A stretch of DNA of 64,000 nt from Xiphophorus maculatus (taxonomy: Eukaryota > Chordata > Actinopteri > Cyprinodontiformes > Poeciliidae). A model generated the notes under the pieces. The model made no database searches and was not told the origin of the DNA. It worked only from the letters and a program-made list of their open reading frames with translations. Positions 22,506 through 33,900 of this stretch are shown here, piece after piece. How positions within the stretch are numbered: position 1 is the stretch's first letter; every line of letters starts with the position of its first letter. The stretch is taken from assembly GCF_002775205.1 (NCBI RefSeq), contig NC_036457.1, positions 4,881,524-4,945,523 of the forward strand, written 5' to 3'. The position numbers and the translations under genes are program-made.

Positions 22506-25450
22506 ATGATGGCCTCCAGCTACAAAGACGAGGACGGACACATCACCGTGTCGGGGTCCGGAGCCGCGGCCGGGGCCGGGGGCGGCTCTCTGCGGAGCAA
22601 GAAGCCTGAAAACACCGCGTTCAAGCAGCAGAGACTCCCGGCCTGGCAGCCCATCCTGACCGCAGGGACCGTCCTGCCAGCCTTCTTCATCATCGGCCTC
22701 ATGTTCATCCCCATCGGCATCGGCCTCTACGTGACGTCCAACAACATCAAGGAGTTCGAGGTAGCCATGTTTGTTAGGGAATCAACAGAAACCGTTAATC
22801 AACCCAGTGACGCGCTGTTGTAGCCCAACCAAACTCCGCTCAGAAATCTGGTGTTTTAGAGACATTTCCTCCTGGCCGGTTTAAACAGCTCTCTCTGTTG
22901 GAAAGTGAACATTTGTTTCGAAGACGTGGCTCCTCCGGATGATTCCGCAAAAAGAAAAGAAAAACATAATTAACACCAAAGATATTAGCGGAACTTTAAA
23001 AAACTTGCAACCAGACTTCTAAAATATGGCATTTTAGTGACATTTTATTCCAATTTATTTTATAAAACACGCCCTTTATTACAATTTCATAAAGATTTAT
23101 TTAAAACACTGTTATTCTTGATGATTCGGCATAAATAAAAATTTCAAATATTAGCATCAAAGCCCTAAGACCAAGTTTTAAAAAATTGTCAACCAAACAC
23201 CATCCAGAATGTTGGTGTTTTAGTGACATTTCTTTCCTTTGTACAGTGGTATGAACATTAATTTAAAATACTGTGTCCTGTTCTTAGTTTTATGGATTGA
23301 ACCAGCTCTATATTTACTGTTTCTATGGAGGATTTGACAAATGGAAATAAAATAAAAACTGAATCCTTCAACGAAGCTCCATTTTTTCTGTCTTTGTAAA
23401 ACATTCTCTTTATCACATCTGCATAAAGATTTCTTTAAAAAGCTGAGGTCCTCTGGATGATTTGGCAAAATTTTAAGTGAAAAACATAATTAACAGTAAA
23501 GCCAAGTTTTAAAATGTTTCAACAAACTCCATCCAAAAATCCTTCATGTTAGTGACGATGTGTGTCTGGTGTGTAGTGCAGCTGCTGGGTTATAAAGTTT
23601 CAGATCCATGATGCTGAGTGATTATGTACTGTGTATTTTGTAACTCCAGATCGATTACACGGGAGTAGAAATGTCCAGTCCGTGTTTTACCTGCGCACAG
23701 AACTTCAGCTGGAACGGCACCAAGCCGTGCACCTGCTCCGTCCCCTTCCACCTGGACCAGCCGTACGAAGTAAGACCCGCTGCTTTCCGGGTCAAAGCCC
23801 GCTGCATCCGGGGCATAACCGTCTCTCTTCCACCCGCAGAGCAACGTCTTCATGTATTACGGACTCTCCAACTTCTACCAGAACCACCGGCGGTACGTCA
23901 AGTCCCGAGACGACAGCCAGCTGAACGGAAACGAGGAGTCCCTCAGGGTGAGGCTGCGCTGCGGAGGGCTCCCGACGTTCTGCTTCATCCAGCCGTTACG
24001 TTTATTTCTCTGCTTCCCAACAGAAACCCAGTAAGGAGTGCGAACCGTACGCCAAGCACGGCAACAAGCCCATCGCGCCGTGCGGCGCCATCGCGAACAG
24101 CATGTTTAACGGTGACGACTCAGAGTTTCCCCTCAGATCCGCTCCACATCTTCTCCTGAATTCATTCAATATTTGTATTTTTTAGACTCACTGGAGCTGA
24201 TTTACAACGACCCAAACGGCACGAAGGTCCAGATCCCGCTGACGGCCACGGGAATCGCCTGGTGGACGGACAAACACGTGAAGTTCAGGAATCCTGGAGC
24301 AGAAAACACGAACCTGACCGTCGTTTTCCAAGGTAACGAGCCGCTACTGATCTACTGGATCCAGATCTCTGCTTCTGATTCCCGAGGAATCAAAGTTGAC
24401 AGAACCTGGTGACGCAACTGGACCGGCTGCAATACATCAGTTAATCACACCATATATTAAAATGAGATCAATAATTTCCTTTTACAGAAATGATTGTTTT
24501 TCTCTTTCTCGCCGTTCTGCTGCTCTTCGTTTTTTCATTTTATTTCTTGTTTTGTTGATTTATTTTGGATATTTAAAATGTTTTCTAGTTCCAGAGTTAA
24601 ATGTTCATTAGAATATAAAGTCTTTATTATTATATCTTCATCATTATGTTAGTGAAAAATGGCTCCAAAACAACAATATCATCATTTATCAGAAAAACTT
24701 CTTGGTTGATTTATTTATCACTGTGAGAAATGTAAAGAAATAAAGTAAAATAACTCAAATGTACAATATAATAATAGATTAGACCATCAGGTTGGTTTTG
24801 GTCTCTAAAGACAAAATTAGATTTTCTGACATTTCACTCAAATTTCCATCGTAAACAAAATGTTTTCCTTTATACAAGTGGAATGTGGCTAAACTGGTGC
24901 TGACCCAGTCGCTGTTGACCTCTGACCTTCCTCCGGTTCAGGAACGACGCAGCCGGTGAACTGGCGCCGGCCCGTGTTCCAGCTGGACTCCGACCCGGAC
25001 AACAACGGATTCATCAACGAGGATTTCATCGTGTGGATGCGGACCGCCGCCCTGCCCACGTTCCGGAAGCTGTACAGGATCATCCAGAGGCGGAGCAACG
25101 TGCATCCCACGCTGCCGCGCGGCAACTACACCCTGGAGGTGGTGTACAGTATCCTGACAGAGGTCAGAGGTCAGTTTGAGCTCTACCACAGTAATCCATG
25201 TTCCCAGTAGAAACCCAGGTGGGATCCAGTCTTCCTCCTTAACGAGCGGATCCCAGATTATCCGGTGCGGAGCTTCGAGGGCCGGAAGCGGATGATCCTG
25301 AGCACCATCTCCTGGATGGGCGGGAAGAACCCGTTCCTGGGCATCGCCTACATCAGCGTGGGCTCCGTCTGCTTCCTGCTGGGCGTCGTCCTCCTCATCA
25401 TCCACCACAAATACGGGAACCGCAACAACGCCGCCGAGATCTCCCACTGA
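22506..25450 (+). CDS. tmem30a: Cell cycle control protein 50A (TMEM30A/CDC50A), complete
   Basis: Beta subunit of P4-ATPase lipid flippases (such as ATP8A1 and ATP11C), needed for their exit from the ER and for phosphatidylserine flipping. Exons are 22506-22760, 23650-23769, 23840-23947, 24024-24111, 24186-24332, 24942-25148 and 25257-25450; all introns are GT-AG and several are 70-76 bp. The product is 372 residues (human 361). Motifs include [20 protein letters not shown] before the first membrane segment (about 52-74), [61 protein letters not shown] and [17 protein letters not shown] leading into the second membrane segment. Ectodomain cysteines and N-glycosylation sequons (NFS, NGT, NLT) are present. 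Two tandem ATGs (22506 and 22509) could start it; the second has the better context. The N-terminus is Gly/Ala-rich, unlike human. Confidence 0.97.
22826..23545 (+). repeat. 182-bp tandem repeat in tmem30a intron 1
   Basis: The word caacc with the following 'tggtgttttagtgacattt'-type stretch starts at 22826, 23008 and 23190, two exact 182-bp steps. A fourth start is at 23520 after a 330-bp step. The third copy has about 148 extra bases. Each copy also shares 'cataaagattt', a 'gatgattcggca' variant and 'ccaagttttaaaa'. Copies are quite diverged. Confidence 0.8.
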
Positions 25451-27545
25451 GAGCCAGCCGGGCCGGGCCGGTTCTGCTGCAGACAGCAGCGTTGAGGTTG
25501 AAATCAGCTTTTTTAGATCCTAACAACACGGCAGGGCGAGGCGGAGCAGGACAGGAAAACAAACCCGATAAGTTCTGGAGCGACCCGCCGGGTCGCAGAC
25601 GTAACGTCCCCACTGCAGGAACCAGGTCCAGCTACCAGAACCGACCCAGGTCGTTGGGATGGGTGGTCAGGAAGTCCGGTCGGTTCCGTTCTGACGTCTC
25701 AGTAAAATCAGTGCAGCTGCAGGAGTCTGTGCGCAGGGAGCTGGTTAATCCTTCTGACTGAAGCGTTCAGCGGTTCTGTTCTGACCCGGATGACCAGACA
25801 GCGCCTGCGGTTCTTTTGAAATGAACTTCCTCAGAGCTCATCCTCAGAACCTCTGGGTTTAGTGAGTTTCTCGCTTTCATTCAGTTTGGAGACATTTTTA
25901 TTTTTTGGTTTTAACGAGAAACTAATTTTCTTGTTGTACCGAGTTTTGGCATCATTTTCATGAGAAGGTTTTCTTGATTAGTCAGAAACTTTCTCCTCCT
26001 GGCGATAAAAAGCTTCTGAATCTGTTCCAGGATGGAAACGCTGTGAGACAAACGGATTTGAACCTTTTGGTTTTCTGCCCCGTTGTGAAGCTTCCTCCCA
26101 TCCTGCAGGGGGCGCTAACCCCATCCAACTGTGAATGTTAGCGCTAGCGTTAGTAGAGTAGCTGAGGCAGCAACACCTGGTTAGATAAGGCTATAATAAT
26201 AATAATAATAATAATCTGTCTGCAGAAAAGCAGGATGATCATTTAAAGACAATTCCTTCACATTTTGGTCATAAATATTTCCAGCATTTAGATCCAGGAA
26301 TTATCCAGGTCCATTCATCATTTCTTTACATTTTCCTTCTAATCAGTTTAATTTTAATTGTTTTTAAAAATTAATGTAGAAGAAAAAGCAGGAATAGATC
26401 TAGAAGAACCTCCGCTGTATCAGAGAACAGCGATCCGTCTGAGCGGTCCTGGTTCTGGTCCTGGTTCTGGTCCTGGTTCCTGCGGTGGGTCTGAGCGTTG
26501 CGTTGCTGCATGTGATCACGGCGCTGCCGGCGTCTTGGTGCCTCGTCTTCACTTCCTGAAGCGATGACCTGATTAAACTCTGTGGTTCTTGGTGTCTCTG
26601 TGCTGCATGAACTAAATGCCTCTTTTGTTTCATTTCTGCACTGATGACGTTTGTTTTTAATATTATTGTTGCTTTAAATTAATAAATTCTTCATTTTTAA
26701 AACATGATTGTTGTTCCTTTGACTGCTCTTCACTTCCTGTCTGGAAAATGTCCTTCATCCACATCAGAGAGTGACGAAGACGAGGAGAAAGTTCCTCAGA
26801 TTTGCAGCTTTTGGGCTTTAACCTGGAACATCTCACTGTCTGGTCGGGACTCGGAGGAAACCAGTTCCTCTTACTGGTCTGGACAGTTGAAACCTGCAAT
26901 GTGAACAAAGTTCAATGGATTTCAAAATGGAATAAAGAAGTTTTTAGGAGGGAAAACTTTAGCTTTAACTGCTGGACTGCAGAGAAATCTGGGCAGGAAC
27001 GTTTCTGAAGCCTCCTTTCAGGATTCGGAGTGAATTACAGTCCTGAACATCTAGAACTGAAATTAGAAAATGATCTGAAAGATTATTCACTTCAATCAGA
27101 AAGTAAAGCTCACGTGAAGCTTTTCCTCTCAGAGAGAAACAACTGGCGTTTATTCTGATGGTTCTGGTTCCGGGACATGAAAGCCTAAACTTTAGACCCA
27201 CTGAACAGAATCTCCATTTTCTGTTCAGTTTTTGCTCAGTTCTGGGTCTGGGCTCCTTTTACTTGGAGGAGATCAGGCGTAGTTCTGCTGAGGTCTGGAA
27301 GTCCAGGCAACAATAAAACACACATGATTATTTAATACCCTTCAATCTGAACGTGAATGCGCAAACACTACTTTTTTTGGGGGACTGGAGGTTAAACTGA
27401 ACATGTAGTTTGGCTGAGTCTCCAGCAGGGGGAAGCGCAGCGCTCAAAGCGGAAAACTTCACCCAGCGAAGAAGAAGCAGCAGCAGCATCAGTTGAGTTC
27501 CGGTGTCCTTGTGTTAGAATCGCGCTACCAGACGGGTCCACTAAG
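25451..27545. other. tmem30a 3' region and tmem30a-cox7a2 intergenic DNA
   Basis: No further coding sequence recognised. Candidate AATAAA signals lie at 26681 and 26931, so the tmem30a 3' UTR may be 1.2-1.5 kb. An ATA run is at about 26193-26215 and a GGTTCTGGTCCT repeat at 26450-26480. Just before cox7a2, TTCCGG (27498) could be an ETS site of the kind common in mitochondrial gene promoters. Confidence 0.5.
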
Positions 27546-29123
27546 ATGTTCAGAACCATGAATGTGAGTAGATTTTACTGGTTATTAACCTTTCGGCTGT
27601 TGGCGCCCATTTAGTTCTGACCAGTTACATTAAAGCGGCTCAACTCAACGGCTAGTTTTAGCTTCACTTAGCTAGCCGGGGTCAGAGAGCTTCCGGACCG
27701 GCTCTACCTGTAACAGAACCTCCTGTCAGCCTCCAGCTGGTTCTGGTTCTGGTTATGAACCCGGTCAAGAGGAAGTTTATTAAAATGTTGTAGCGGGTGT
27801 GTGTCTGTGAGTGAGTTTGACCGGTGTCCGGCTGCGTTTCCCAGGCGGTCCAGCAGATGGCGCGGCGCAGCATCTGCAGCTCTGCGCGCCGGCAAGTGGA
27901 GAACAAGGTTTCCCAAAAGCAGAAGATGTTCCAGGTGAGCAAACGCCCCAACACACTCCTCATGCGTCCAGGTCCACGTTCATACACCGGTGACGTCACG
28001 CTGGGTCAGAGGTCAGGCTCCCGGAAGCTGAATGGAGGTCAAACTGTTGATCTGCTCAACAGTACTGCAGGTTTTCTTTGCTGGTTCTCTGTCTTGTTTG
28101 GATCATTTATCCCCCAGAACCGAACAGAACCTCTTAATTTAATAAAGAACTGAATGTTATTGATAATAACCCAGAACCTTTTCAGAACCAGACCCAGTTT
28201 AGATAGTTAAGGTGTCAACTGAAGAACTTCAGCAACTGAAACGACACATAAAACTGACAGTTTTACAGAAGAAGAAGAAGGAGACAAAACTTTTGGGCTC
28301 GAAGCAGAGAAGAAACTTCAGAGGTTTTGGGTTCTGCTGAATAAACGAGTAGTCGGTGTTCATGTTAAGTATGATTAAAAAATACAAATGGCTTCCTGTG
28401 ATGATGTCATAAAGGAGCGTCGGGCATTCTGAAATAATCGAAACTCTTTGACTCAGATCGACTCTGTTGCAGAATAATACAAAAATATAGTTGAAATAAT
28501 ACAAGAATAAAGTTATAACATTTGGACAATTAAGTATTTTTAAAGAATTCCTCCACAAACATATTGGAAAAGATAACTATTGAGCGTCTTGTGAAGTTTT
28601 TTGGTATCAGTTTTAGAAATAATAAATATTTTATCTTTTAACTCATCAGCATCAAATAGAACCAAACGGATCATATCAGATATCAACTATCGAAGCTTTT
28701 TATTAAAATCACATTTTTCTCATAATTTAAAAAGATTCTTAGTATAAAACTCAAATATCCACCACAGGAGAAATAATATCTGGAAGGTTTTTATTAAACG
28801 ACCTTTTGACCTTTGACTGATCTCTGGTCCTATTGGTCCATGTCTAACCCGTCTGCTGACCCGGCAGCAGGTTCTGACCCTGTTTCTCTGATGGTTCTGT
28901 TGCAGGAGGATAACGGGATGCCGATCCATTTGAAGGGCGGCAGCAGCGACGCCCTGCTATACCGGGCCACCATGGTTCTGACCGTCCTGGGTGAGAAAAG
29001 TTCTGATCGATCCGATCCAGATGTCCGGTCCGGTTCTGTTCTGACGCTCCGTTCCTCATTGCAGGAGTCGGCTTCACTCTGTACGAACTGGTGAAGGCGT
29101 CGTTCCCTCAGAAGAAGGACTGA
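27546..29123 (+). CDS. cox7a2: Cytochrome c oxidase subunit 7A2, mitochondrial (complete)
   Basis: Small nuclear-encoded subunit of respiratory complex IV in the inner mitochondrial membrane. Exons are 27546-27563, 27845-27934, 28906-28990 and 29065-29123, for 83 residues, the same length as the human precursor. Exon 1 encodes only MFRTMN. The basic N-terminus (MARRSICSSARRQ) is the import presequence. The mature part has ENKVSQKQKMFQEDNGMPIH, the invariant LKGG and DALLYRATM, then a single membrane helix (about residues 56-75) and the short basic end ASFPQKKD. It resembles human COX7A2 more than COX7A1, and the tmem30a-col12a1 neighbourhood supports COX7A2. AATAAA follows at 29295. Confidence 0.96.
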
Positions 29124-29294
29124 CTCCGATCCGGATCGTTGTTCCGGTCCGGATCGTGGTTCTGGTTCCAGCCAGGCCCATTTGTATAAAGAGATGATAT
29201 TCCAGGATCAGATCCGACCCGTTTCCTGCTCTCTCTGTGTTCTTGTTTCATGTTCTTGGAGCGATAACTTGATATTTCTGTTCACTTGAGGATC

Positions 29295-29300
29295 AATAAA
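29295..29300 (+). terminator. cox7a2 polyadenylation signal AATAAA
   Basis: A canonical signal 172 bp after the cox7a2 stop. Confidence 0.75.
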
Positions 29301-30882
29301 CACAAAATACCTCTGATGACCCAGAACTGCGGATCCGACCCGTTTGTTCCAGAACCAGAGCGGTCCACGCAGTTGACTTTTATCTGCAGCAACTTTAATA
29401 TTTCATTAATGTCTAAACTTAAAATTCAGCTATCAATTAAAAGCTGAATTTATGTCTATTTATATTTTTCTGTTGCAGCAAATCATGATTTTATTAAAAA
29501 GGGGTGGGGCTTATGCGGTTGGGAACAAGCTGATTGGTCCCCAGGTTGACCAACCAGATAACAGGTGGAGTCAAAATATTTAAATAATGACATCATTCGT
29601 TTTCTTCCTATTTTAATCACTTTATTTTTTTGTGTGAATTTTGTTGCGTAAAACATTTTTTAATTAACATTTTGTTTAGAATATTTATTGCACATTTAAT
29701 CTAATTTTCTATTAAAATTTTAGCTAATAAATTCAGGGGAAAAAAATAAAATTTCAACAAAATATTCAGAAGAAGCGGTCCATAAATATCCAGGTTTTCA
29801 TTTGTCGGACCTCGCTGCTGCAGCGCCACTGGTGGAAAACATTAGTGCGGCCGGCTGGCCGCCGCCAGGGGGCGCCGCAGGCCGCGCAGTTCCCTCCTGA
29901 CTCCAGTTGTTGGCTCCGATTAAAACGTCAAAATGCGGCCAGACAGCAGTGATGACGTCATGTTTAATTCCTGCCAGCATGTTCTGGTTCCGATCCAACT
30001 TCAACAGAACCAGGCTTCAACTCATTAATACACGAACATCTGCAGATATTTATTATTCTGACTGAAATGAGTTCTGGATGTTTGACTCTGAAACCTGCAG
30101 ATGATCCAGAAAAACTTTCCCAGTTTTCCAGACAGTTTTCTGCCTCCTTCCCTTCCCGGCCTGCTGCGCCGCCGTCTCCATCTGCAGCCGCGCGCGCCTC
30201 CATCATTGGAAAGGAATGCAGAAATATGGAAAAGTTTCCGTGCGCGTGCCAGCCCTCTCAGAGATTACGCACCACTTTCTGGCCCGGCTGCGTGTCGTAA
30301 GCGCTGGGAGCGCTGGGAGTGCTGGGAGCAGCCCCCCTGTTAAGTAGCGGGCCGCGTGGAAACCCTCCCCACTTGGAAGAGGCTCCCCGACGCGTCTGGG
30401 AAGCCACAGAACCCACGGAGATCCCGAACCGGACCGGACCAGCCCGCGCGCCACCGAAGCTTCCTGCTTTCTTCCCGTTTTCAGAGCAGAACCAGCAGCT
30501 TCCCGCAGGTCAGTCCGGTTTCTGCTTCGTTTAGAGAAACCTTTTTTATCCGCTTAGCGCGCGGAGCAGGTCTTGGCACCGCAGTGCGTAATTGCGCACG
30601 GTGCCAAAACTTCTCCACCTTTTTCCTCACCAATGGAAACATTTCCCCTCTTCGCAGTGAATTTCTCCCGTTAGGCAGGAGTTAAACTGCGTTTGTGTCT
30701 GATAGTTGTGCATCAGAACCGAACCGAACCGGACCGGGAGAAGGAGCGCGGAGTTTCTCCAGCTGCTTCCTCACATGATGAATGTTAGATTTGTGATTTA
30801 ATGTTTAAAAGTGTTTGTTTGTTTTTTCGGTTAGTCGGTTCTTTGTCAGGTTTCCTCTCTGACCTTCTTCTTCTTCTCGCAG
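29301..30882. other. cox7a2-col12a1 intergenic DNA and col12a1 promoter region
   Basis: AT-rich to about 29780. It becomes GC-rich with many CpGs at 30120-30600, probably the col12a1 promoter and a non-coding first exon. CCCGCAG|GTCAGT near 30510 is a plausible donor for that exon. It would join the acceptor TTCTTCTCGCAG ending at 30882. No TATA box is evident and no coding frame is recognised. Confidence 0.5.
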
Positions 30883-30890
30883 CTCGTCGC

Positions 30891-30902
30891 ATGCTGAGCT
30901 GA
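30891..30902 (+). promoter_or_regulatory. Minimal upstream ORF in the col12a1 leader
   Basis: ATG CTG AGC TGA encodes three residues and ends 16 nt before the col12a1 start at 30919, in the same exon (acceptor at 30882). It could dampen or condition initiation at the main ATG. The effect is inference. Confidence 0.6.
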
Positions 30903-30918
30903 GGAAGAGGAGCAGAAG

Positions 30919-30982
30919 ATGAAGAGCGCCCTGCTGGCCCTGCTGCTGCTCCTGCTGGCCTCCTCCCGGGCCCAGGACCAAG
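30919..30982 (+). CDS. col12a1: col12a1 exon 1: signal peptide
   Basis: It encodes a Met-Lys start, a run of Leu/Ala (hydrophobic core) and SSRA before Gln, a plausible signal peptidase site. The donor is CAAG|GTAAAG, phase 1. A TCC repeat starts 9 nt into the intron. Confidence 0.9.
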
Positions 30983-33900
30983 GTAAAGCTTCCTCCTCCT
31001 CCTCCTCCTCCTCCTCCTCCTCCTCCTCCTCCTCCTCCTCCTCCTCCTCCTCCTCCTCCTCCTCCTCCTCCTCTCTGCTCCCTGCAGTAAATCCTGAATA
31101 AACTCTGAGAAACAAAACGCGTGTTTGTGATTTGATTTGTTGGATTATTTTCTCTCTGCTGCCTCAGTTTTGCTTCTTTTTGCAGGAATTTGAAAAATGT
31201 GTCTCAGATTTATGGATGGCAGCTTTCAGACCAGATGTTCTCTCTAAATCATGACTTCAGCTTCAGCGCAGTGCTGATCGTGACTCTTAAATATATGTTC
31301 AAAACCATAAATCACGAGAGAATATCACACACTTTACCACTTTATTACATTTTAAAGGACAGAATTTGTTTTTTCTGTTTCTGCGGCTCTTTGTGTCAGA
31401 TGGAGTTCATTCCTGTCACAGCAGGAGGCGCTCTAGCCTAAAGTCTAACCAGAAACCTTTTAGACGAAATGTTCCAGTTTAGTGAAACAGGAGCGAAGGG
31501 CCCCCTTGGATTCAGGTGGCCAAGGTTCCTCCCAGCGTCTTTCCTCCTGACTGAATGGAAAAAGACTAAATATGACTTCCAGCTTATTTTCCAGAGCAGA
31601 AAATCTGGATTTGCTCAGAGGTCAGAGCCTCTCCTGCATGGGGCCTCCTCTGCGTCATTTAGAGCCCTGTCCGGGGCCCCGCGCAGCTTCTCCGGGGTCA
31701 CGAAGAGGCCAAACGCTACAGAACAGGAGAAGGTCCGGGTTGTGTGTGAGGCTCGGTGTGTGTGTGTGAGCGTGTGTGTGTGTGTGTGTGGAAACGGATT
31801 CCCCCCGGTTGTTTCTGGACCCGTCGAGAAGCGGAAGGCCCCCCACCGCCCGGGGCCCCCGCCGCCCCAGGGATGGACTCACCAGGTTGGTGGCCCCTCC
31901 AGCTCTGATGTTCTGTGGTCTTCCGGTCAAGCCGCGGCTCGGCCTCCGGGTCTCGGCTTCACGATGATATTTCACGGTGATGCTCTTCACAAACCCTCTG
32001 ACCGGTTGGTGGTTTAGGCTCTTCTCTGCTCTCTAGCTAGAACCAGAACCAGAACCAGCTGCTCGGGTTCATTCAGATCAGATTCTTCTTTATCCAGGTC
32101 CAGTGAACGTTTAGTCGGTTCATGGAGTCAGAACCGTTTCTCCTGCTTAGAGAAGGTCAGTTTCTCTGGATTCATCAGTTTGCATGAAGCTTTAATCCAG
32201 ATGACCAGAAGCTACTAGCTAGCTAGCTAGCGAGGCGCCGGTAGCTCCGCACACCCCAACCTGAAGAGGATCATGGTGAAATATTGAGGTCCATTGGCCC
32301 TCTGTCCACTCGTCCCTCTGTCCACTCGTCCCTCTGTCCACTCGTCCCTCTGTACACGGAGACTTTCTTTTTGTCGCTCCAAGTTGTCCAAAGCAACTTT
32401 CCGTGTACAGCTGCATGTCCTGCTGTTCCTCTGGTTCCTCTGCTGAGAACTTTGGTTCTTAAACTGGTTTTTGCTGAATTCACAACAGAACCAGTGAACT
32501 CGCTCACCGAATCACCGGCCACTTTATTAGGTACACATGTAGACCAAACGGCTAGTCAGCCAATCAGATGGCAGAGGATGAAGATGGCGACCAGAACTAA
32601 ACCAGAACCGGACCAGAACCTTAACCCAACCCGGTTTCTGGACCTTCACACGTCTCTCCAGTCAGCAGGTCTTCATCCAGCGGAGAACCTTCGGGATGTG
32701 GTGGATCCTCAGGTTCTGGTCGATCGGGTCCAATTGGGTCGTAGCAAGGTGGCCCCGACAAAGAGTCTGGTTGGCGGCGGGAGAACCTGAGCGGTTCTGG
32801 TGTTTGTGGTGAAGCAGGTTAAGAACCTGTGGAGCAGAAGGAGAAAAGATGCAGCGGCTCAGAGGAACCGCTGCGTCTTTTAGGTCTGCAATGGAGGCGA
32901 CAGAAAAGTCTCAGATCAACGACCTGATCGGGTCGTCTGGTCGATCCGACACCAGGAGCTGGACTGAGGTCAGGGAGGTCAGGGAGCGTCCGCTGGTGCC
33001 GCCGCATGGTGGGTTCCGGAAAACGTTCAGCAACCCGAATTACTGAGACTGGAAAGGGAAGAAAATTCAGTTCAACATCATATTATCACCGTTTGTTCAC
33101 TCACGAATAAATGTCACTGTGTCAAGCTAAACGTGTAGCGTGAAGCTAAATTAGTTAGCATGTAAACATGTAGTTAGCGTGTTAAACATGTAGTTAGCAT
33201 GTAAACATGTAGTTAGCGTGTTAAACATGTAGTTAGCTTGCTGGTTAGCGATCTGTGACATGTATACATGAATGAATAACTTGGAGATAATGTGACTTTA
33301 AAAAATAAGCCTCCATTTTTTTCTCCTGATTAAGAAAATAACCCAAATTATTTCTGCAGTTTTCGACCTGAACTCGTGTAAAACAGTTTATTCCGGCTGC
33401 TGGGTCTGACGGTTCCGGTCCAGTCCAGTTTCACAGCAGAACCAGACATGGAGACGTTTCTCTGGTTCAACACCAGTTCAACTTATTTCAGTTTCACTGG
33501 TTTTTCTTTAAGCCAATGGTTTTTTCTAAGAACATTAGATAGATAATAAATAATTCCTCGCAGTTTCATTTACTGATGTTTTAATGTCTAAATTCATTTA
33601 TTTTACTTCATCGGTTGAAGAACTGAGATAAACTCTGTTCACATTCAGGTTTTCAGTCACTGCTTCCTTCCTGATCAGATCCTGAACTCTCCCAGTGTTC
33701 CCAGTATTCCCAGTATTCCCAGAACAGAATCACCTCTGGGTTTGGTTCTTCTTCTTGTCGTGTCGTCTCTCTCTGTCTGTTCGTCTGTTTCCTCCAACAG
33801 TGAGCTGCTCTGACTTCCTCCAGGAAGCGTTGACTGTTGGCCGCCCTTCAGATTACCCTCTGAGCCACAGCGCTAACCGCTAACCGCTAACTGCTGACGT

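Noticed and set aside
30919-31101. Poly-Ser secreted mini-protein reading through col12a1 exon 1
   Set aside because: The Ser run is the intronic TCC tract beyond a good donor (CAAG|GTAAAG); splicing to 33914 restores the collagen XII frame.
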